A stretch of 32,587 nucleotides of DNA from Terriglobia bacterium. GTDB lineage: Bacteria > Acidobacteriota > Terriglobia > Acidiferrales > UBA7541. Positions 16,377-23,831 of this stretch are shown piece after piece. The notes beneath the pieces are model-generated. The model ran no database searches. It had not been told where the DNA came from and saw nothing but the letters and a program-made list of their open reading frames with translations. The DNA lies in contig JAIQGC010000039.1 in NCBI GenBank assembly GCA_020072805.1, positions 40,964-73,550 on the forward strand, given 5' to 3'. A program made the position numbers and the translations under genes. Position 1 is the first letter of the stretch, and each line of letters starts with the position of its first letter.

Positions 16377-17675
16377 TTACTCTTTCTCCGCCACTTCTTT
16401 CCTCTTCCTCCCCCACCCAAAAACCGCCTCCCTCACCCTCTCCATCGTCCCCTGCGCTACTTTACGCGCTTTTCCCGACCCGGCGTCCAAAATCTCCAGT
16501 ACTCGCCCGGGATGCGCCTCGTACTCCTTGCGCCGCGCCCGCACCGGCTCGATCCACGTAATCAGATGATCCGCCATCTTCGCCTTGCACTCGATGCACC
16601 CGATCCCCGCAGTCCGGCACCCCGCCGCCGCCCACTCCAGCGTCTCCTTGCTGGAAAACAGTTTGTGCCAATCGTAAGCCGGACACTTCTCCGGATCGCC
16701 TACGTCGGTGCGCCGCTTCCTCGCCGGGTCCGTCACCATCACCTTCGTCTTCGCCCGGATGTCCGCGTCGCTCTCGCTCAGCGAGATGAAGTTGCCGTAG
16801 CTCTTGGACATTTTTCGGCCGTCAGTACCAGGAATACGCGGAGTCTTGGTTAGTATTTCCTGTGGCGGAGTCAAAACCGCTTTAAGAGCTATAAATTTTT
16901 CGGCCGCTCTGTTTTCCTGTACCCAAGGCACAAACCTTTCATAGAAATTGACAAGCCCCCCCTCCATCGCGGCCTTTCTGATGTCCCCGGCCATTCTTTC
17001 AATAGCGACCTGCGATGGAACTGAGACCTGCGAAAAGGCGCTAGCCTTCCCACGAAAAGTTTCCCACATGATCTGTACCGCCATAGCGTTCTCAGGTTTG
17101 CTCATCTCGGCAGTATCGATGCTCATTCCAAAATGAAAGTTAAACTTGCGCACGATTTCACGGCTGAGTTCCACATGAGCCACTTGGTCCTCTCCCACCG
17201 GCACAACCAGCGGCAACCCTTCCGCGCCATAAATAATGATGTCCGCGGTTTGCAGCGTGGGATAGCCAAGGAAACCATAAGTATGCAAATCCTTGTCCTT
17301 GATGTTGTCGAGCTGCTCCTTGTACGTCGGCACGCGCTCCAGCCATCCCAGCGGCGTCACCATCGACAGCAGCAAATGCAGCTCCGCATGCTCCGGCACC
17401 TGCGACTGCACGAACAGCACGGCCTTTTCCGGGTCCAGTCCCGCCGCCAGCCAGTCCGTGGCGATTTCAATGGTGCTCTGCGCCACGCCCGAAGGGTCGG
17501 CGTAGTCGGTGGTCAGCGCATGCCAGTCGGCCACAAAGTAGAAGCAGTCGTAGCCAGGATCATTCTGCAGGCGCACCCAATTCTCCAGCGCCCCAAAGTA
17601 ATGCCCAATGTGCAGCCTCCCCGTCGGCCGCATCCCGCTCAGCACCCGCTTCTTCTTAGTCTCTTCAGCCGCCAT
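16377..17675 (-). CDS. trpS: Tryptophanyl-tRNA synthetase, iron-sulfur type with a large in-frame insertion
   Basis: TrpRS charges tRNA-Trp using ATP. This class I enzyme has HIGH as HIGH (22-25) in GRLHIGHYFG and KMSKS at 288-292 in GRKMSKSYGN, with PVGEDQVAHVELSREI between. At 432 residues it is about 90 longer than the common bacterial form of about 330-350. The excess is a block at roughly 184-271, between RKFNFHFG and TKTPRIPG, where typical enzymes have under ten residues. The C-terminal domain holds Cys331, Cys353, Cys360 and Cys363, spaced C-x21-C-x6-C-x2-C. That is close to the iron-sulfur motif described for Thermotoga maritima TrpRS. ATG 17675 was chosen because AAGGA lies 7 bases ahead; a TTG two codons earlier is possible. 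Confidence 0.93.
   Translation of the reverse strand: MAAEETKKKRVLSGMRPTGRLHIGHYFGALENWVRLQNDPGYDCFYFVADWHALTTDYADPSGVAQSTIEIATDWLAAGLDPEKAVLFVQSQVPEHAELHLLLSMVTPLGWLERVPTYKEQLDNIKDKDLHTYGFLGYPTLQTADIIIYGAEGLPLVVPVGEDQVAHVELSREIVRKFNFHFGMSIDTAEMSKPENAMAVQIMWETFRGKASAFSQVSVPSQVAIERMAGDIRKAAMEGGLVNFYERFVPWVQENRAAEKFIALKAVLTPPQEILTKTPRIPGTDGRKMSKSYGNFISLSESDADIRAKTKVMVTDPARKRRTDVGDPEKCPAYDWHKLFSSKETLEWAAAGCRTAGIGCIECKAKMADHLITWIEPVRARRKEYEAHPGRVLEILDAGSGKARKVAQGTMERVREAVFGWGRKRKEVAEKE
16863..17126 (-). other. Low-GC in-frame insertion segment within trpS
   Basis: This stretch encodes about residues 184-271 of TrpRS. Counting bases 16861-17160 by hand gives 147 G+C of 300 (49%), against about 62-68% in sample lines elsewhere in the same gene. 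It contains less preferred codons and no stop. The encoded peptide begins MSIDTAEMSKPENAM and ends FIALKAVLTPP; I recognise no domain. The edges are approximate and were judged against the usual TrpRS pattern. Confidence 0.65.
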
Positions 17676-17750
17676 TCGCAAGTCCTTTATTTGCCACTCT
17701 TACAAAAACTGCCGGGGTGTACCCCATCTCTTCCCGTTTTGGAACTGGCC

Positions 17751-18914
17751 CTAGTCCCTGCCCTGCGTTCCACTCTTCTCCAGCAGGTCCCGGGCGATGA
17801 TGATCCTCTGAATCTCGCTGGTGCCCTCATAAATGGAAACCACCCGCGCGTCGCGGTACATGCGTTCGACGTCCATCTCCCGCGAATAGCCGATGCTGCC
17901 GTGAATCTGTACCGCCTTATACACCACGCGGTTGACCATTTCGCTGGCGTAGAGCTTCGCCCGGCTAGCCTGCGAGCCCATGCGCCCGCCAGAATCCTTC
18001 AGCCAAGCCGCGTAGTGGGTCAGTCCGCGCGCGGCTTCGATCTCCGTCTGCATGTCCGCCAGCATCCACTGAATAGCCTGGAACTCGCCGATGGTCTTTC
18101 CAAAGGCGCGGCGTTGCTTGGCGTGCTTCACGGACTCTTCCAGCGCGCCCTGGGCGATGCCCACGGAAAGCGCGGCAATGCCCAGCCTTCCGCCATCGAG
18201 CGCGCTGAGCGCGATTTTCAGTCCCTGGCCTTCTTCCCCGAGAAGATTTTCGGCAGGAACCACGCAGTCCGTGAGAATAATTTCCGTCGCCGGAGAAGCC
18301 CGCTGGCCCATTTTCTCTTCGTGCCGGCCCACGCGAAAGCCGGGAAATCCAGGTTCCACCAGAAACGCGGAGATTCCCTTCCCGCCCGCCTGCGCATCGG
18401 TCTTGGCAAACACCAGATACATCCCCACGTGGTCGCCGCTGGTCACCCAGGTCTTCGTTCCGTTCAGCTTGTAAACATTTCCTTGGCGCACGGCCGTGGC
18501 CTGAATCGCGGCGGCGTCCGAACCGGCCTGCGCTTCGGTCAGGCTAAAGGCTCCGATGATTTCACCCGAAGCCAGGCGGGTAAGATATTTTTTCTTTTGC
18601 GCCGGAGTGCCGAAAGCAAGCAGGGGCAGATTCACCGCGGAGTTGGTCACACTCAGGGTTACCGCCGTGGAAGCGTCCACGCGCCCCACTTCTTCCAGCA
18701 TGAGCACGTAGGAAACCGTGTCCATGCCCGCTCCGCTCCACTCTTCGGGGACCAACATGCCGCAGCAGCCCATTTCGCCCAGCTTACGGATTTGCGCCTC
18801 CGGATAGCGAGCCAGGCGGTCGTTTTCCTTCACCAGCGGGCGCATCTCCGTTTCCATGAATTGGCGGACAGTCTCACGAATCAGTTTTTGGTGGTCTTTG
18901 AGCGAGAAATCCAT
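17751..18914 (-). CDS. Acyl-CoA dehydrogenase (short/medium-chain type)
   Basis: A 387-residue FAD enzyme that oxidises acyl-CoA to enoyl-CoA, passing electrons to ETF. Domain order is normal: helical N-domain, beta-domain with AFSLTEAQAGSDAAA and the flavin-contact region WVTSGDHVGMYLVFAKT, then C-domain with QIHGSIGYSREMDVERMYRDAR. The catalytic base is Glu363 in IYEGTSEIQR, the position used by short-chain and butyryl-CoA dehydrogenases. No etfAB or other beta-oxidation gene is adjacent, so the chain length is open. The start codon has no visible Shine-Dalgarno site. A 25-base palindromic repeat sits only 11 bases upstream of it. Confidence 0.92.
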   Translation of the reverse strand: MDFSLKDHQKLIRETVRQFMETEMRPLVKENDRLARYPEAQIRKLGEMGCCGMLVPEEWSGAGMDTVSYVLMLEEVGRVDASTAVTLSVTNSAVNLPLLAFGTPAQKKKYLTRLASGEIIGAFSLTEAQAGSDAAAIQATAVRQGNVYKLNGTKTWVTSGDHVGMYLVFAKTDAQAGGKGISAFLVEPGFPGFRVGRHEEKMGQRASPATEIILTDCVVPAENLLGEEGQGLKIALSALDGGRLGIAALSVGIAQGALEESVKHAKQRRAFGKTIGEFQAIQWMLADMQTEIEAARGLTHYAAWLKDSGGRMGSQASRAKLYASEMVNRVVYKAVQIHGSIGYSREMDVERMYRDARVVSIYEGTSEIQRIIIARDLLEKSGTQGRD

Positions 18915-18924
18915 CGTGTCGGGG

Positions 18925-18949
18925 GTGGCACAGCCATTCCTGGCTGTGC
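18925..18949. repeat. Palindromic repeat, copy 2 (25 bases)
   Basis: Identical over 25 bases to the element at 16308, with stem GCACAGCCA and loop TTCC. It lies 11-35 bases ahead of the acyl-CoA dehydrogenase start codon, so it falls where the ribosome-binding site would be. Confidence 0.85.
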
Positions 18950-18966
18950 GCCTTCAGTCCACTCAC

Positions 18967-18992
18967 CTTGCCCCTGCAAAACGCAGGGCAAG
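18967..18992. repeat. Bulged hairpin
   Basis: Arms CTTGCCCCTGC and GCAGGGCAAG pair with one bulged C around AAAAC. It lies upstream of acyl-CoA dehydrogenase, between two clearer palindromic elements. Confidence 0.4.
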
Positions 18993-19100
18993 AAACACAC
19001 GATTGATGCTAACACGTCCGGCGCGGTTCTGTGTAGCGCAGGTCCGGCCGAAGCCCGGCGGATTGCCGCATCACGGCCAATTGCTAAAAGAGAGAACGCT

Positions 19101-19213
19101 GTCATTCTGAGTCCCGGTGGTTTTTACCGGGACGAAGAATCTCAACGCAGCGTGTTACCCATACTTTCAGTTGAGATCCTTCGGCGAACCCTGCCGGTTC
19201 GCCTCAGGATGAC
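19101..19213. repeat. Compound palindromic element (113 bases), MITE/REP-like
   Basis: Outer arms GTCATTCTGAG (19101-19111) and CTCAGGATGAC (19203-19213) pair with one mismatch. Inside are a left hairpin (19112-19132, arms TCCCGGT/ACCGGGA) and a right hairpin (19183-19203, arms GGCGAACC/GGTTCGCC). A middle pair, GAAGAATCTCAAC / GTTGAGATCCTTC (19134-19146 and 19170-19182), encloses a 23-base core. The nested design suggests a non-autonomous mobile palindrome. A simpler relative may lie at 25944. Confidence 0.7.
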
Positions 19214-19241
19214 CCCGTTGCTTGTAGTTTTTCCTGTTCGG

Positions 19242-20018
19242 TTAGAGTTTGAAGAGTTCACGCAGCCGCTTGGTCTGCGCGCGGCTCACCGGAATTTCCG
19301 TGTGCTTCTTGTCGCTCATCTTGATCATGTAGCTGGATTTAAACCACGGCACCACTTCTTTGATGTGGTGAATATTCACCAGGAAGGAGCGGTGCGGCCG
19401 CCAGAAGGCTTCCGAATCGAGCGCTGCGTTCAATTCCTCGAGCGTGCGGTAATTCGAGGTGCCCTCGGAATCGCGCGCAATTACGGTGATCAGTCCGTCC
19501 TCGATGGAAGCGAAAATCAAATCCTCGGAATCCACCAGCAGCAGGCGCTGCTGCGATTTCACCAGAATCTTCACGGGCTGCGCCGGCTTGGCCGCGCCGC
19601 CCAGCTGGTTCACCAGCATCTCCAGCCGCTCGGTGGTGCTGGTCTGCGATTCGATTTCGCGCCGGGCCTTCTGGATGGCCCGGGCGATGCGCGCCTTGTC
19701 GAAGGGTTTCAAAACGTAATCCACGGCGTTGACCTCGAACGCCTGCACCGCGTAATGGTCAAAGGCCGTGGCGAAAACCACGTGAGGAACCTTCATCTTG
19801 CGCTCGACAAGTTTTTTCAGCACACCGAAGCCGTCCAAGCCGGGCATCTGCACATCGAGAAAAACCAAATCGGGAGAATGTTCCTTGATGAGAGCCACCG
19901 CTTCCACGCCATTCTTTCCCTGCCCGATCACGTTCACGTCGGGAAAGCTTTTCAGCAGGAAGGCGAGCTCCTCCCGCGCGGGCTTTTCGTCGTCCACAAT
20001 GAGGGTGTTGATGGGCAT
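19242..20018 (-). CDS. LytTR-family response regulator
   Basis: A 258-residue two-component regulator of the LytR/AlgR type, which binds DNA through a LytTR domain. The receiver domain has the acidic pair in LIVDDEKP (Asp9, Asp10), phosphoacceptor Asp55 in DLVFLDVQMPGLDG, Thr in FATAFDHYA and Lys in VLKPFDKA. The LytTR domain fills about 150-258 (SEDLIFASIEDGLITV to FWRPHRSFLVNIHHIKEV). No sensor kinase is adjacent, so it is an orphan in this window. A strong candidate promoter ends 12 bases before the start codon and no Shine-Dalgarno site is seen, so the mRNA leader is probably very short. It diverges from the DUF169 gene. Confidence 0.93.
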   Translation of the reverse strand: MPINTLIVDDEKPAREELAFLLKSFPDVNVIGQGKNGVEAVALIKEHSPDLVFLDVQMPGLDGFGVLKKLVERKMKVPHVVFATAFDHYAVQAFEVNAVDYVLKPFDKARIARAIQKARREIESQTSTTERLEMLVNQLGGAAKPAQPVKILVKSQQRLLLVDSEDLIFASIEDGLITVIARDSEGTSNYRTLEELNAALDSEAFWRPHRSFLVNIHHIKEVVPWFKSSYMIKMSDKKHTEIPVSRAQTKRLRELFKL

Positions 20019-20030
20019 GGCCGCATTCGC

Positions 20031-20060
20031 AGTATAGGCACAGGCGGCTCCCGCTGGCAA
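20031..20060 (-). promoter_or_regulatory. Candidate sigma-70-type promoter of the LytTR gene
   Basis: On the minus strand: TTGCCA (5 of 6), 18 bases, TATACT (5 of 6). Transcription would start about 6 bases before the ATG, giving an almost leaderless message. Confidence 0.6.
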
Positions 20061-20132
20061 TCGCGCGGAGCGGTGCGGCGTGCCCATTTTTCGCTTTCCG
20101 GGTATCATGTCTTTTCTTTTCCCGGAGGCGCC

Positions 20133-20921
20133 ATGGACAGCAAAACCTTCACCCGCGAAATCGAAACGCACATCCGCCCGGCCACGTTTCCCGTGGCCGT
20201 CAAGCTGCTCACCCCGCAGGAACCGGTTCCCGAAAAGGCCAAGCGTCCGCACCGCGACCTGCACATCCAGATCGCCATCTGCCAGGCCATCGCCATGGCC
20301 CGGCGCATGGGCTGGACCATCGCGGTGGGCGAAGAGGACCTGAATTGCCCGCTGACCAAGATCGCCTTCGGATTTTCCCCGCTGACCAGCCACTATTCCG
20401 AAGGCCACCTGGCCTGCGGCATGTACGTGGAGACGATGGAAGCCGGAGCGCGCAGCGAAGCCGCCACGGAAAAGTTTCCCCACGGAACGTACCAGCATCT
20501 GCTGGTGGCTCCCGCGGGGCGCGCGGAATTTGTTCCCGACGCGCTGATCATTTACGGCAATGCCGCGCAGGTCATGCGCCTGCTCACCGGAGCGCTGTGG
20601 AAGCGCGGCGGGGCGCTGACCAGTTCGTTCACCGGGCGCGTGGACTGCTCCGACGAAATCATTCGCACCATGCTTTCCGCCGACTACCAGGTGATTCTGC
20701 CGTGCTACGGCGACCGAGTGTTCGGCCAGACCGAGGATTCGGAGATGGCTTTTTCGCTGCCCGGCGCGAAGATGGCGGAACTTGTCGAAGGACTGGCCGG
20801 CACGCACAAGGGCGGCATACGCTATCCCATTCCGTCCTTCCTGCGCTATACGCCGCAGTTCCCCGATCATTATTACGAACTGGAACGCATTTGGGCAGCG
20901 GGAGAAGGCCAGAAGCCATGA
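20133..20921 (+). CDS. DUF169-family protein
   Basis: A 262-residue protein that fits the DUF169 family of unknown function. Supporting features are PATFPVAVKLL near the N-terminus, ICQAIAMARRMGWTIAVGEEDLNCPLTKIAFGF with conserved Cys, DALIIYGNAAQVMRLL, and C-terminal VILPCYGDRVFGQTEDSEMAFSLPGAKM. Several cysteines (in ICQAIA, LNCPLTK, LACGMY, VDCSDE, LPCYGD) could bind metal or a cofactor; this is inference. ATG 20133 has GGAGG about 5 bases ahead. No signal peptide is seen. Its stop overlaps the ATG of the Nudix gene, which suggests coupled translation. Confidence 0.8.
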   Translation: MDSKTFTREIETHIRPATFPVAVKLLTPQEPVPEKAKRPHRDLHIQIAICQAIAMARRMGWTIAVGEEDLNCPLTKIAFGFSPLTSHYSEGHLACGMYVETMEAGARSEAATEKFPHGTYQHLLVAPAGRAEFVPDALIIYGNAAQVMRLLTGALWKRGGALTSSFTGRVDCSDEIIRTMLSADYQVILPCYGDRVFGQTEDSEMAFSLPGAKMAELVEGLAGTHKGGIRYPIPSFLRYTPQFPDHYYELERIWAAGEGQKP

Positions 20922-21484
20922 AGTGCAGCGGGTCGGGCAAGCAAAAAATGAAAAATGTTCGGGTGCTGAGCAGTAAGGTGATGTTCCGCGGGCGGGCTTA
21001 CAACGTGCGCCGCGACGAAATCATCGAGCCCGGCGGCCTGCGCGCCACGCGCGAAGTCGTCGTGCACCACGGCTCGGTGGTCATTCTTCCGGTGCTGCCC
21101 GACGGGCGCATCGTCCTGGTGCGGCAGTTCCGCTACGCCACAGGGCAATTTCTATGGGAACTCTGCGCCGGGCATCTGGAACCGGGAGAAAAACCGCTCC
21201 CGGCGGGACGCCGCGAACTGCTGGAAGAGACCGGCTACAGCGCAAAACGCCTGCGCGTGCTCTTCCATTTTTTCCCAACGCCCGGTTTCCTCACCGAACG
21301 CATGCACGTCCTGCTGGCTAGCGGGCTGACCGCCGGAGCGGCGCAGCCCGAAGAGGACGAGAAGATCGAAGTGCGGGCATTCCGCAAAACCGAACTGAAG
21401 AAGATGATTCGCAAGGGAATCATTCAAGACGGTAAATCCATCGCCGGAATCCTGTATTATCTGCGATTCCATCCAGGAGCCTGA
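20918..21484 (+). CDS. Nudix hydrolase, ADP-ribose pyrophosphatase-like
   Basis: A 188-residue Nudix enzyme, probably splitting ADP-ribose or a similar nucleoside-diphosphate sugar. The Nudix box is complete at 85-106: GHLEPG-E-KPLPAGR-RE-LLEETG, matching G-x5-E-x7-RE-x2-EE-x-G. The preceding VLPDGRIVLVRQFRYATG and WELCAGHLEPGE are typical of the ADP-ribose pyrophosphatase branch, as is FFPTPGFLTERMHVLLA after the box. The ATG overlaps the DUF169 stop as ATGA; ATG 20948 is a possible later start. The next gene begins 13 bases downstream, so the three genes may form one transcript. Confidence 0.9.
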   Translation: MKCSGSGKQKMKNVRVLSSKVMFRGRAYNVRRDEIIEPGGLRATREVVVHHGSVVILPVLPDGRIVLVRQFRYATGQFLWELCAGHLEPGEKPLPAGRRELLEETGYSAKRLRVLFHFFPTPGFLTERMHVLLASGLTAGAAQPEEDEKIEVRAFRKTELKKMIRKGIIQDGKSIAGILYYLRFHPGA

Positions 21485-21497
21485 ACCACAGGAGCTT

Positions 21498-23579
21498 ATG
21501 CCCACTGAAGCCACTTCCTCGAACCGCGCCGCGGGACTGCTCTACGCGGCGGTGATTTTTCTTGGCGCGTTTCTGCTGTTTCTGATCGAGCCGCTGCTGG
21601 CCAAGGTGATTCTGCCGTGGTTCGGCGGTTCGGCCTCTGTATGGGCCACCTGCCTGGTTTTCTTTCAGAGCACGCTGTTGCTGGGCTACGCCTACGCGGA
21701 TTTCACCACGCGGCGCTTCTCCCCACGGCAGCTTTCCTCCTTTCACGTGATTCTGCTGCTAGCCAGCCTGGCGCTGCTGCCCATCACGCCGGGGGCTCAC
21801 TGGCGGCCCGCGCCTGGGGGCGACCCGGCATGGCGGATACTGGCGCTGCTGGCCACTTCGATCGGACTTCCCTTCCTGCTGCTGAGCGTCACGAGTCCGC
21901 TGGTGCAGAGTTGGTACGCGCGGCGGCGGCCCGGCGCGCAGCCTTATCATCTTTTCGCGCTTTCCAATCTGGCGTCGTTTTTGGCGCTGCTCAGCTATCC
22001 GTTTTTGATCGAGCCGCGCACCGCGACGGATGCGCAACTGCACGGCTGGTCGTGGCTCTATCTGGCGTTCGTTGCTTTCTGCGCCGCGGCAGCCTGGATC
22101 AGCCGCAGCGCTGCGGTGCCCGAGCCCTCGCCGGCTGCCGGGGCCGCGGAGGCCGATGCCCCGCCGGAATTGCGCACGCGGCTGCTGTGGCTGGCGCTTT
22201 CGGCGTGCGGCTCGATGCTGCTGCTTTCGGTGACCAATCATCTCACGCAGAACGTGGCGCCCATTCCGCTGCTGTGGGTGCTGCCGCTGGCGCTGTACCT
22301 GCTCACGTTCGCCATGGCCTTCAATCGCCGCAGCCTCTATTCGCACTGGCTGATGGTGCGCCTGCTGGCGGTGATGCTGGGCGCGCTGGGCTATGCCATC
22401 TATGAACCCAGCTTCGCGGAAAAATTGCAGGTGAGCGTGCCGCTATTCGGAGCCGGACTTTTCGTGTGCTGCCTGTTCTGTCATGGGGAGCTCTACCGCC
22501 TGCGGCCGGCAGCCAGCCAGCTGACCCGCTACTATCTGACGATTTCGCTGGGGGGAGCACTGGGAGCAATCTTCGTGGGGCTGGTGGCGCCGTATATTTT
22601 CCGCAATGTGTATGAATTTCCGCTGACCCTGCTGGTGACGGCGCTATTCGCGCTGTTCGCCTTGTGGCGCGAAGGATGGCTGGCGCGGATTTTCTGGAGC
22701 GCCGCGGCGGTGGCCATGGCCGTGGTGCTGGTGCTGAATATTCGCGCGCGGCGGGAAGATTCCATCGTGATGGTGCGCAATTTCTACGCCGCCCTGCGCG
22801 TCACGGAAACGAAGGACGACGGCCGGGTGATTCGCACGCTGCTGCACGGAACGATTGACCACGGCGAGGAGTTCATGGACCCTGCCAAGCATCTCCTGCC
22901 CATCAGCTATTATGGGCCGGACTCCGGCGTGGCCCTGGCGCTCAACAAATGTTGCGAAGGACCGAAGAAGTTCGGGGTCATCGGCCTGGGCACGGGCACG
23001 CTGGCGGCCTTTGGAAAAGCCGGCGATACCGTGCGCTACTACGAAATCAATCCGCAGGTCGTCGCAATTGCCCGGAATTCGTTCTATTTTCTGCGGGAGA
23101 CGCCGGCGAAAGTGGAACTCGTGCTCGGCGATGCCCGGCTTTCGCTCGAACGCGAAGAGCCCCAGCAGTTCGACGTCCTGGCCGTGGACGCTTTTTCCGG
23201 CGACGCCATCCCCGTGCACCTTCTGACGCGCGAGGCCGTGGCCCTCTATTTCCGGCACCTCAAACCGGACGGCATTCTGGCCATCCACACGTCGAACACC
23301 TACCTGGACCTGGCCCCCATCGTCAAACAAATCGCCGACCAGGCGGGCGTTTTTGCGACGCTCATCTCCAACGATGACGATGACGAGAACATGATTTCCA
23401 CCTCCGACTGGGTGCTGCTCACGAAGAACAAAAGCTTCGCCGCGCTGCCGGAAATCGCCGACGCCGCCGAGCCCATCGTCGTCCCGCCCAAGCTGCGCCT
23501 GTGGACCGACAGCTACAACAATCTCTTTTACATTCTGAAACCGATCGTCTGGCGCAAGAAAGCAGAAGACGAGCAATAA
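21498..23579 (+). CDS. Fused membrane protein / spermidine-synthase-like protein
   Basis: A 693-residue two-part protein. Residues about 12-430 hold many hydrophobic helices (for example LLYAAVIFLGAFLLFLIEPL, then ILLLASLALLPI) and fit the MFS-like membrane part of fused spermidine synthases. The C-terminal part has a Rossmann aminopropyl- or methyltransferase-like fold with GLGTGTLAAFG (Gly496, Gly498, Gly500), YYEINPQVVAIA, LGDARLSLE and FDVLAVDAFSGDAIP (Asp559, Asp564). Polyamine activity of such fusions is not established, and the usual substrate residues cannot be confirmed by eye. GGAG lies just upstream of the ATG. It may be cotranscribed with the Nudix gene. Confidence 0.85.
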   Translation: MPTEATSSNRAAGLLYAAVIFLGAFLLFLIEPLLAKVILPWFGGSASVWATCLVFFQSTLLLGYAYADFTTRRFSPRQLSSFHVILLLASLALLPITPGAHWRPAPGGDPAWRILALLATSIGLPFLLLSVTSPLVQSWYARRRPGAQPYHLFALSNLASFLALLSYPFLIEPRTATDAQLHGWSWLYLAFVAFCAAAAWISRSAAVPEPSPAAGAAEADAPPELRTRLLWLALSACGSMLLLSVTNHLTQNVAPIPLLWVLPLALYLLTFAMAFNRRSLYSHWLMVRLLAVMLGALGYAIYEPSFAEKLQVSVPLFGAGLFVCCLFCHGELYRLRPAASQLTRYYLTISLGGALGAIFVGLVAPYIFRNVYEFPLTLLVTALFALFALWREGWLARIFWSAAAVAMAVVLVLNIRARREDSIVMVRNFYAALRVTETKDDGRVIRTLLHGTIDHGEEFMDPAKHLLPISYYGPDSGVALALNKCCEGPKKFGVIGLGTGTLAAFGKAGDTVRYYEINPQVVAIARNSFYFLRETPAKVELVLGDARLSLEREEPQQFDVLAVDAFSGDAIPVHLLTREAVALYFRHLKPDGILAIHTSNTYLDLAPIVKQIADQAGVFATLISNDDDDENMISTSDWVLLTKNKSFAALPEIADAAEPIVVPPKLRLWTDSYNNLFYILKPIVWRKKAEDEQ

Positions 23580-23643
23580 GCGGCGCGGTCCCATTCGCCA
23601 TCCGACGATTGCCGCTCCATTCGAATAGACATACCTGTTTGCC

Positions 23644-23674
23644 CGGACAGGCTTCCCCCTGTCCGTCCGGACGG
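23644..23674. repeat. Overlapping palindromes between the fused membrane gene and cspA
   Basis: A 7-base stem CGGACAG/CTGTCCG around GCTTCCCC (23644-23665) overlaps a perfect 12-base palindrome CCGTCCGGACGG (23663-23674). The two could form alternative hairpins. They lie 65 bases after the membrane gene and 35 bases before the cspA promoter. They may end the upstream transcript, but no T-run follows. Confidence 0.45.
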
Positions 23675-23708
23675 GTAAGGCGGCAGTAAGAAACAGTTGT
23701 TTGCACTC

Positions 23709-23736
23709 TTGACTGCGGGTTCCACTCTGGTACACT
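23709..23736 (+). promoter_or_regulatory. Candidate sigma-70-type promoter of the cold-shock gene
   Basis: TTGACT (5 of 6), 16 bases, TACACT (4 of 6). Transcription would start near 23743, leaving a leader of about 90 bases. Long leaders are usual for cold-shock genes, whose mRNA structure senses temperature. Confidence 0.55.
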
Positions 23737-23831
23737 CCCCGACAATGAAACTTCTGTGGTGGCTGTTCGAATTGCCCCCCCAGCGCTTGTGTGCGGACGA
23801 ATGCCAATGTCCCTGACAGGAGAACACTAAA

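Larger units (their letters stand above)
18915..19241. other. 327-base intergenic region rich in palindromes
   Basis: The gap between the LytTR regulator and acyl-CoA dehydrogenase carries no gene that I can support. It holds the second copy of the 25-base palindrome (18925-18949), a bulged hairpin (18967-18992) and a compound 113-base palindromic element (19101-19213). The stretch 18993-19100 shows nothing recognisable. A promoter for the dehydrogenase is expected here, but I could not identify a convincing one. Confidence 0.6.

Noticed and set aside
20081-20108. Possible promoter for DUF169 (TGCCCA, 16 bases, TATCAT)
   Set aside because: The -10 is good (5 of 6) but the -35 matches only 3 of 6, so support is marginal.
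17133-20132. Very long open frame on the + strand running antisense through trpS, acyl-CoA dehydrogenase and the LytTR gene
   Set aside because: It is the shadow of high-GC codon use in the three minus-strand genes and crosses palindromic intergenic DNA. Only its last part, from ATG 20133, is a real gene (DUF169).
19500-20132. Replication origin at the divergent point proposed from skew alone
   Set aside because: No TTATCCACA-like cluster, AT-rich unwinding region or origin genes were found. Kept only as a skew finding, not as a feature.
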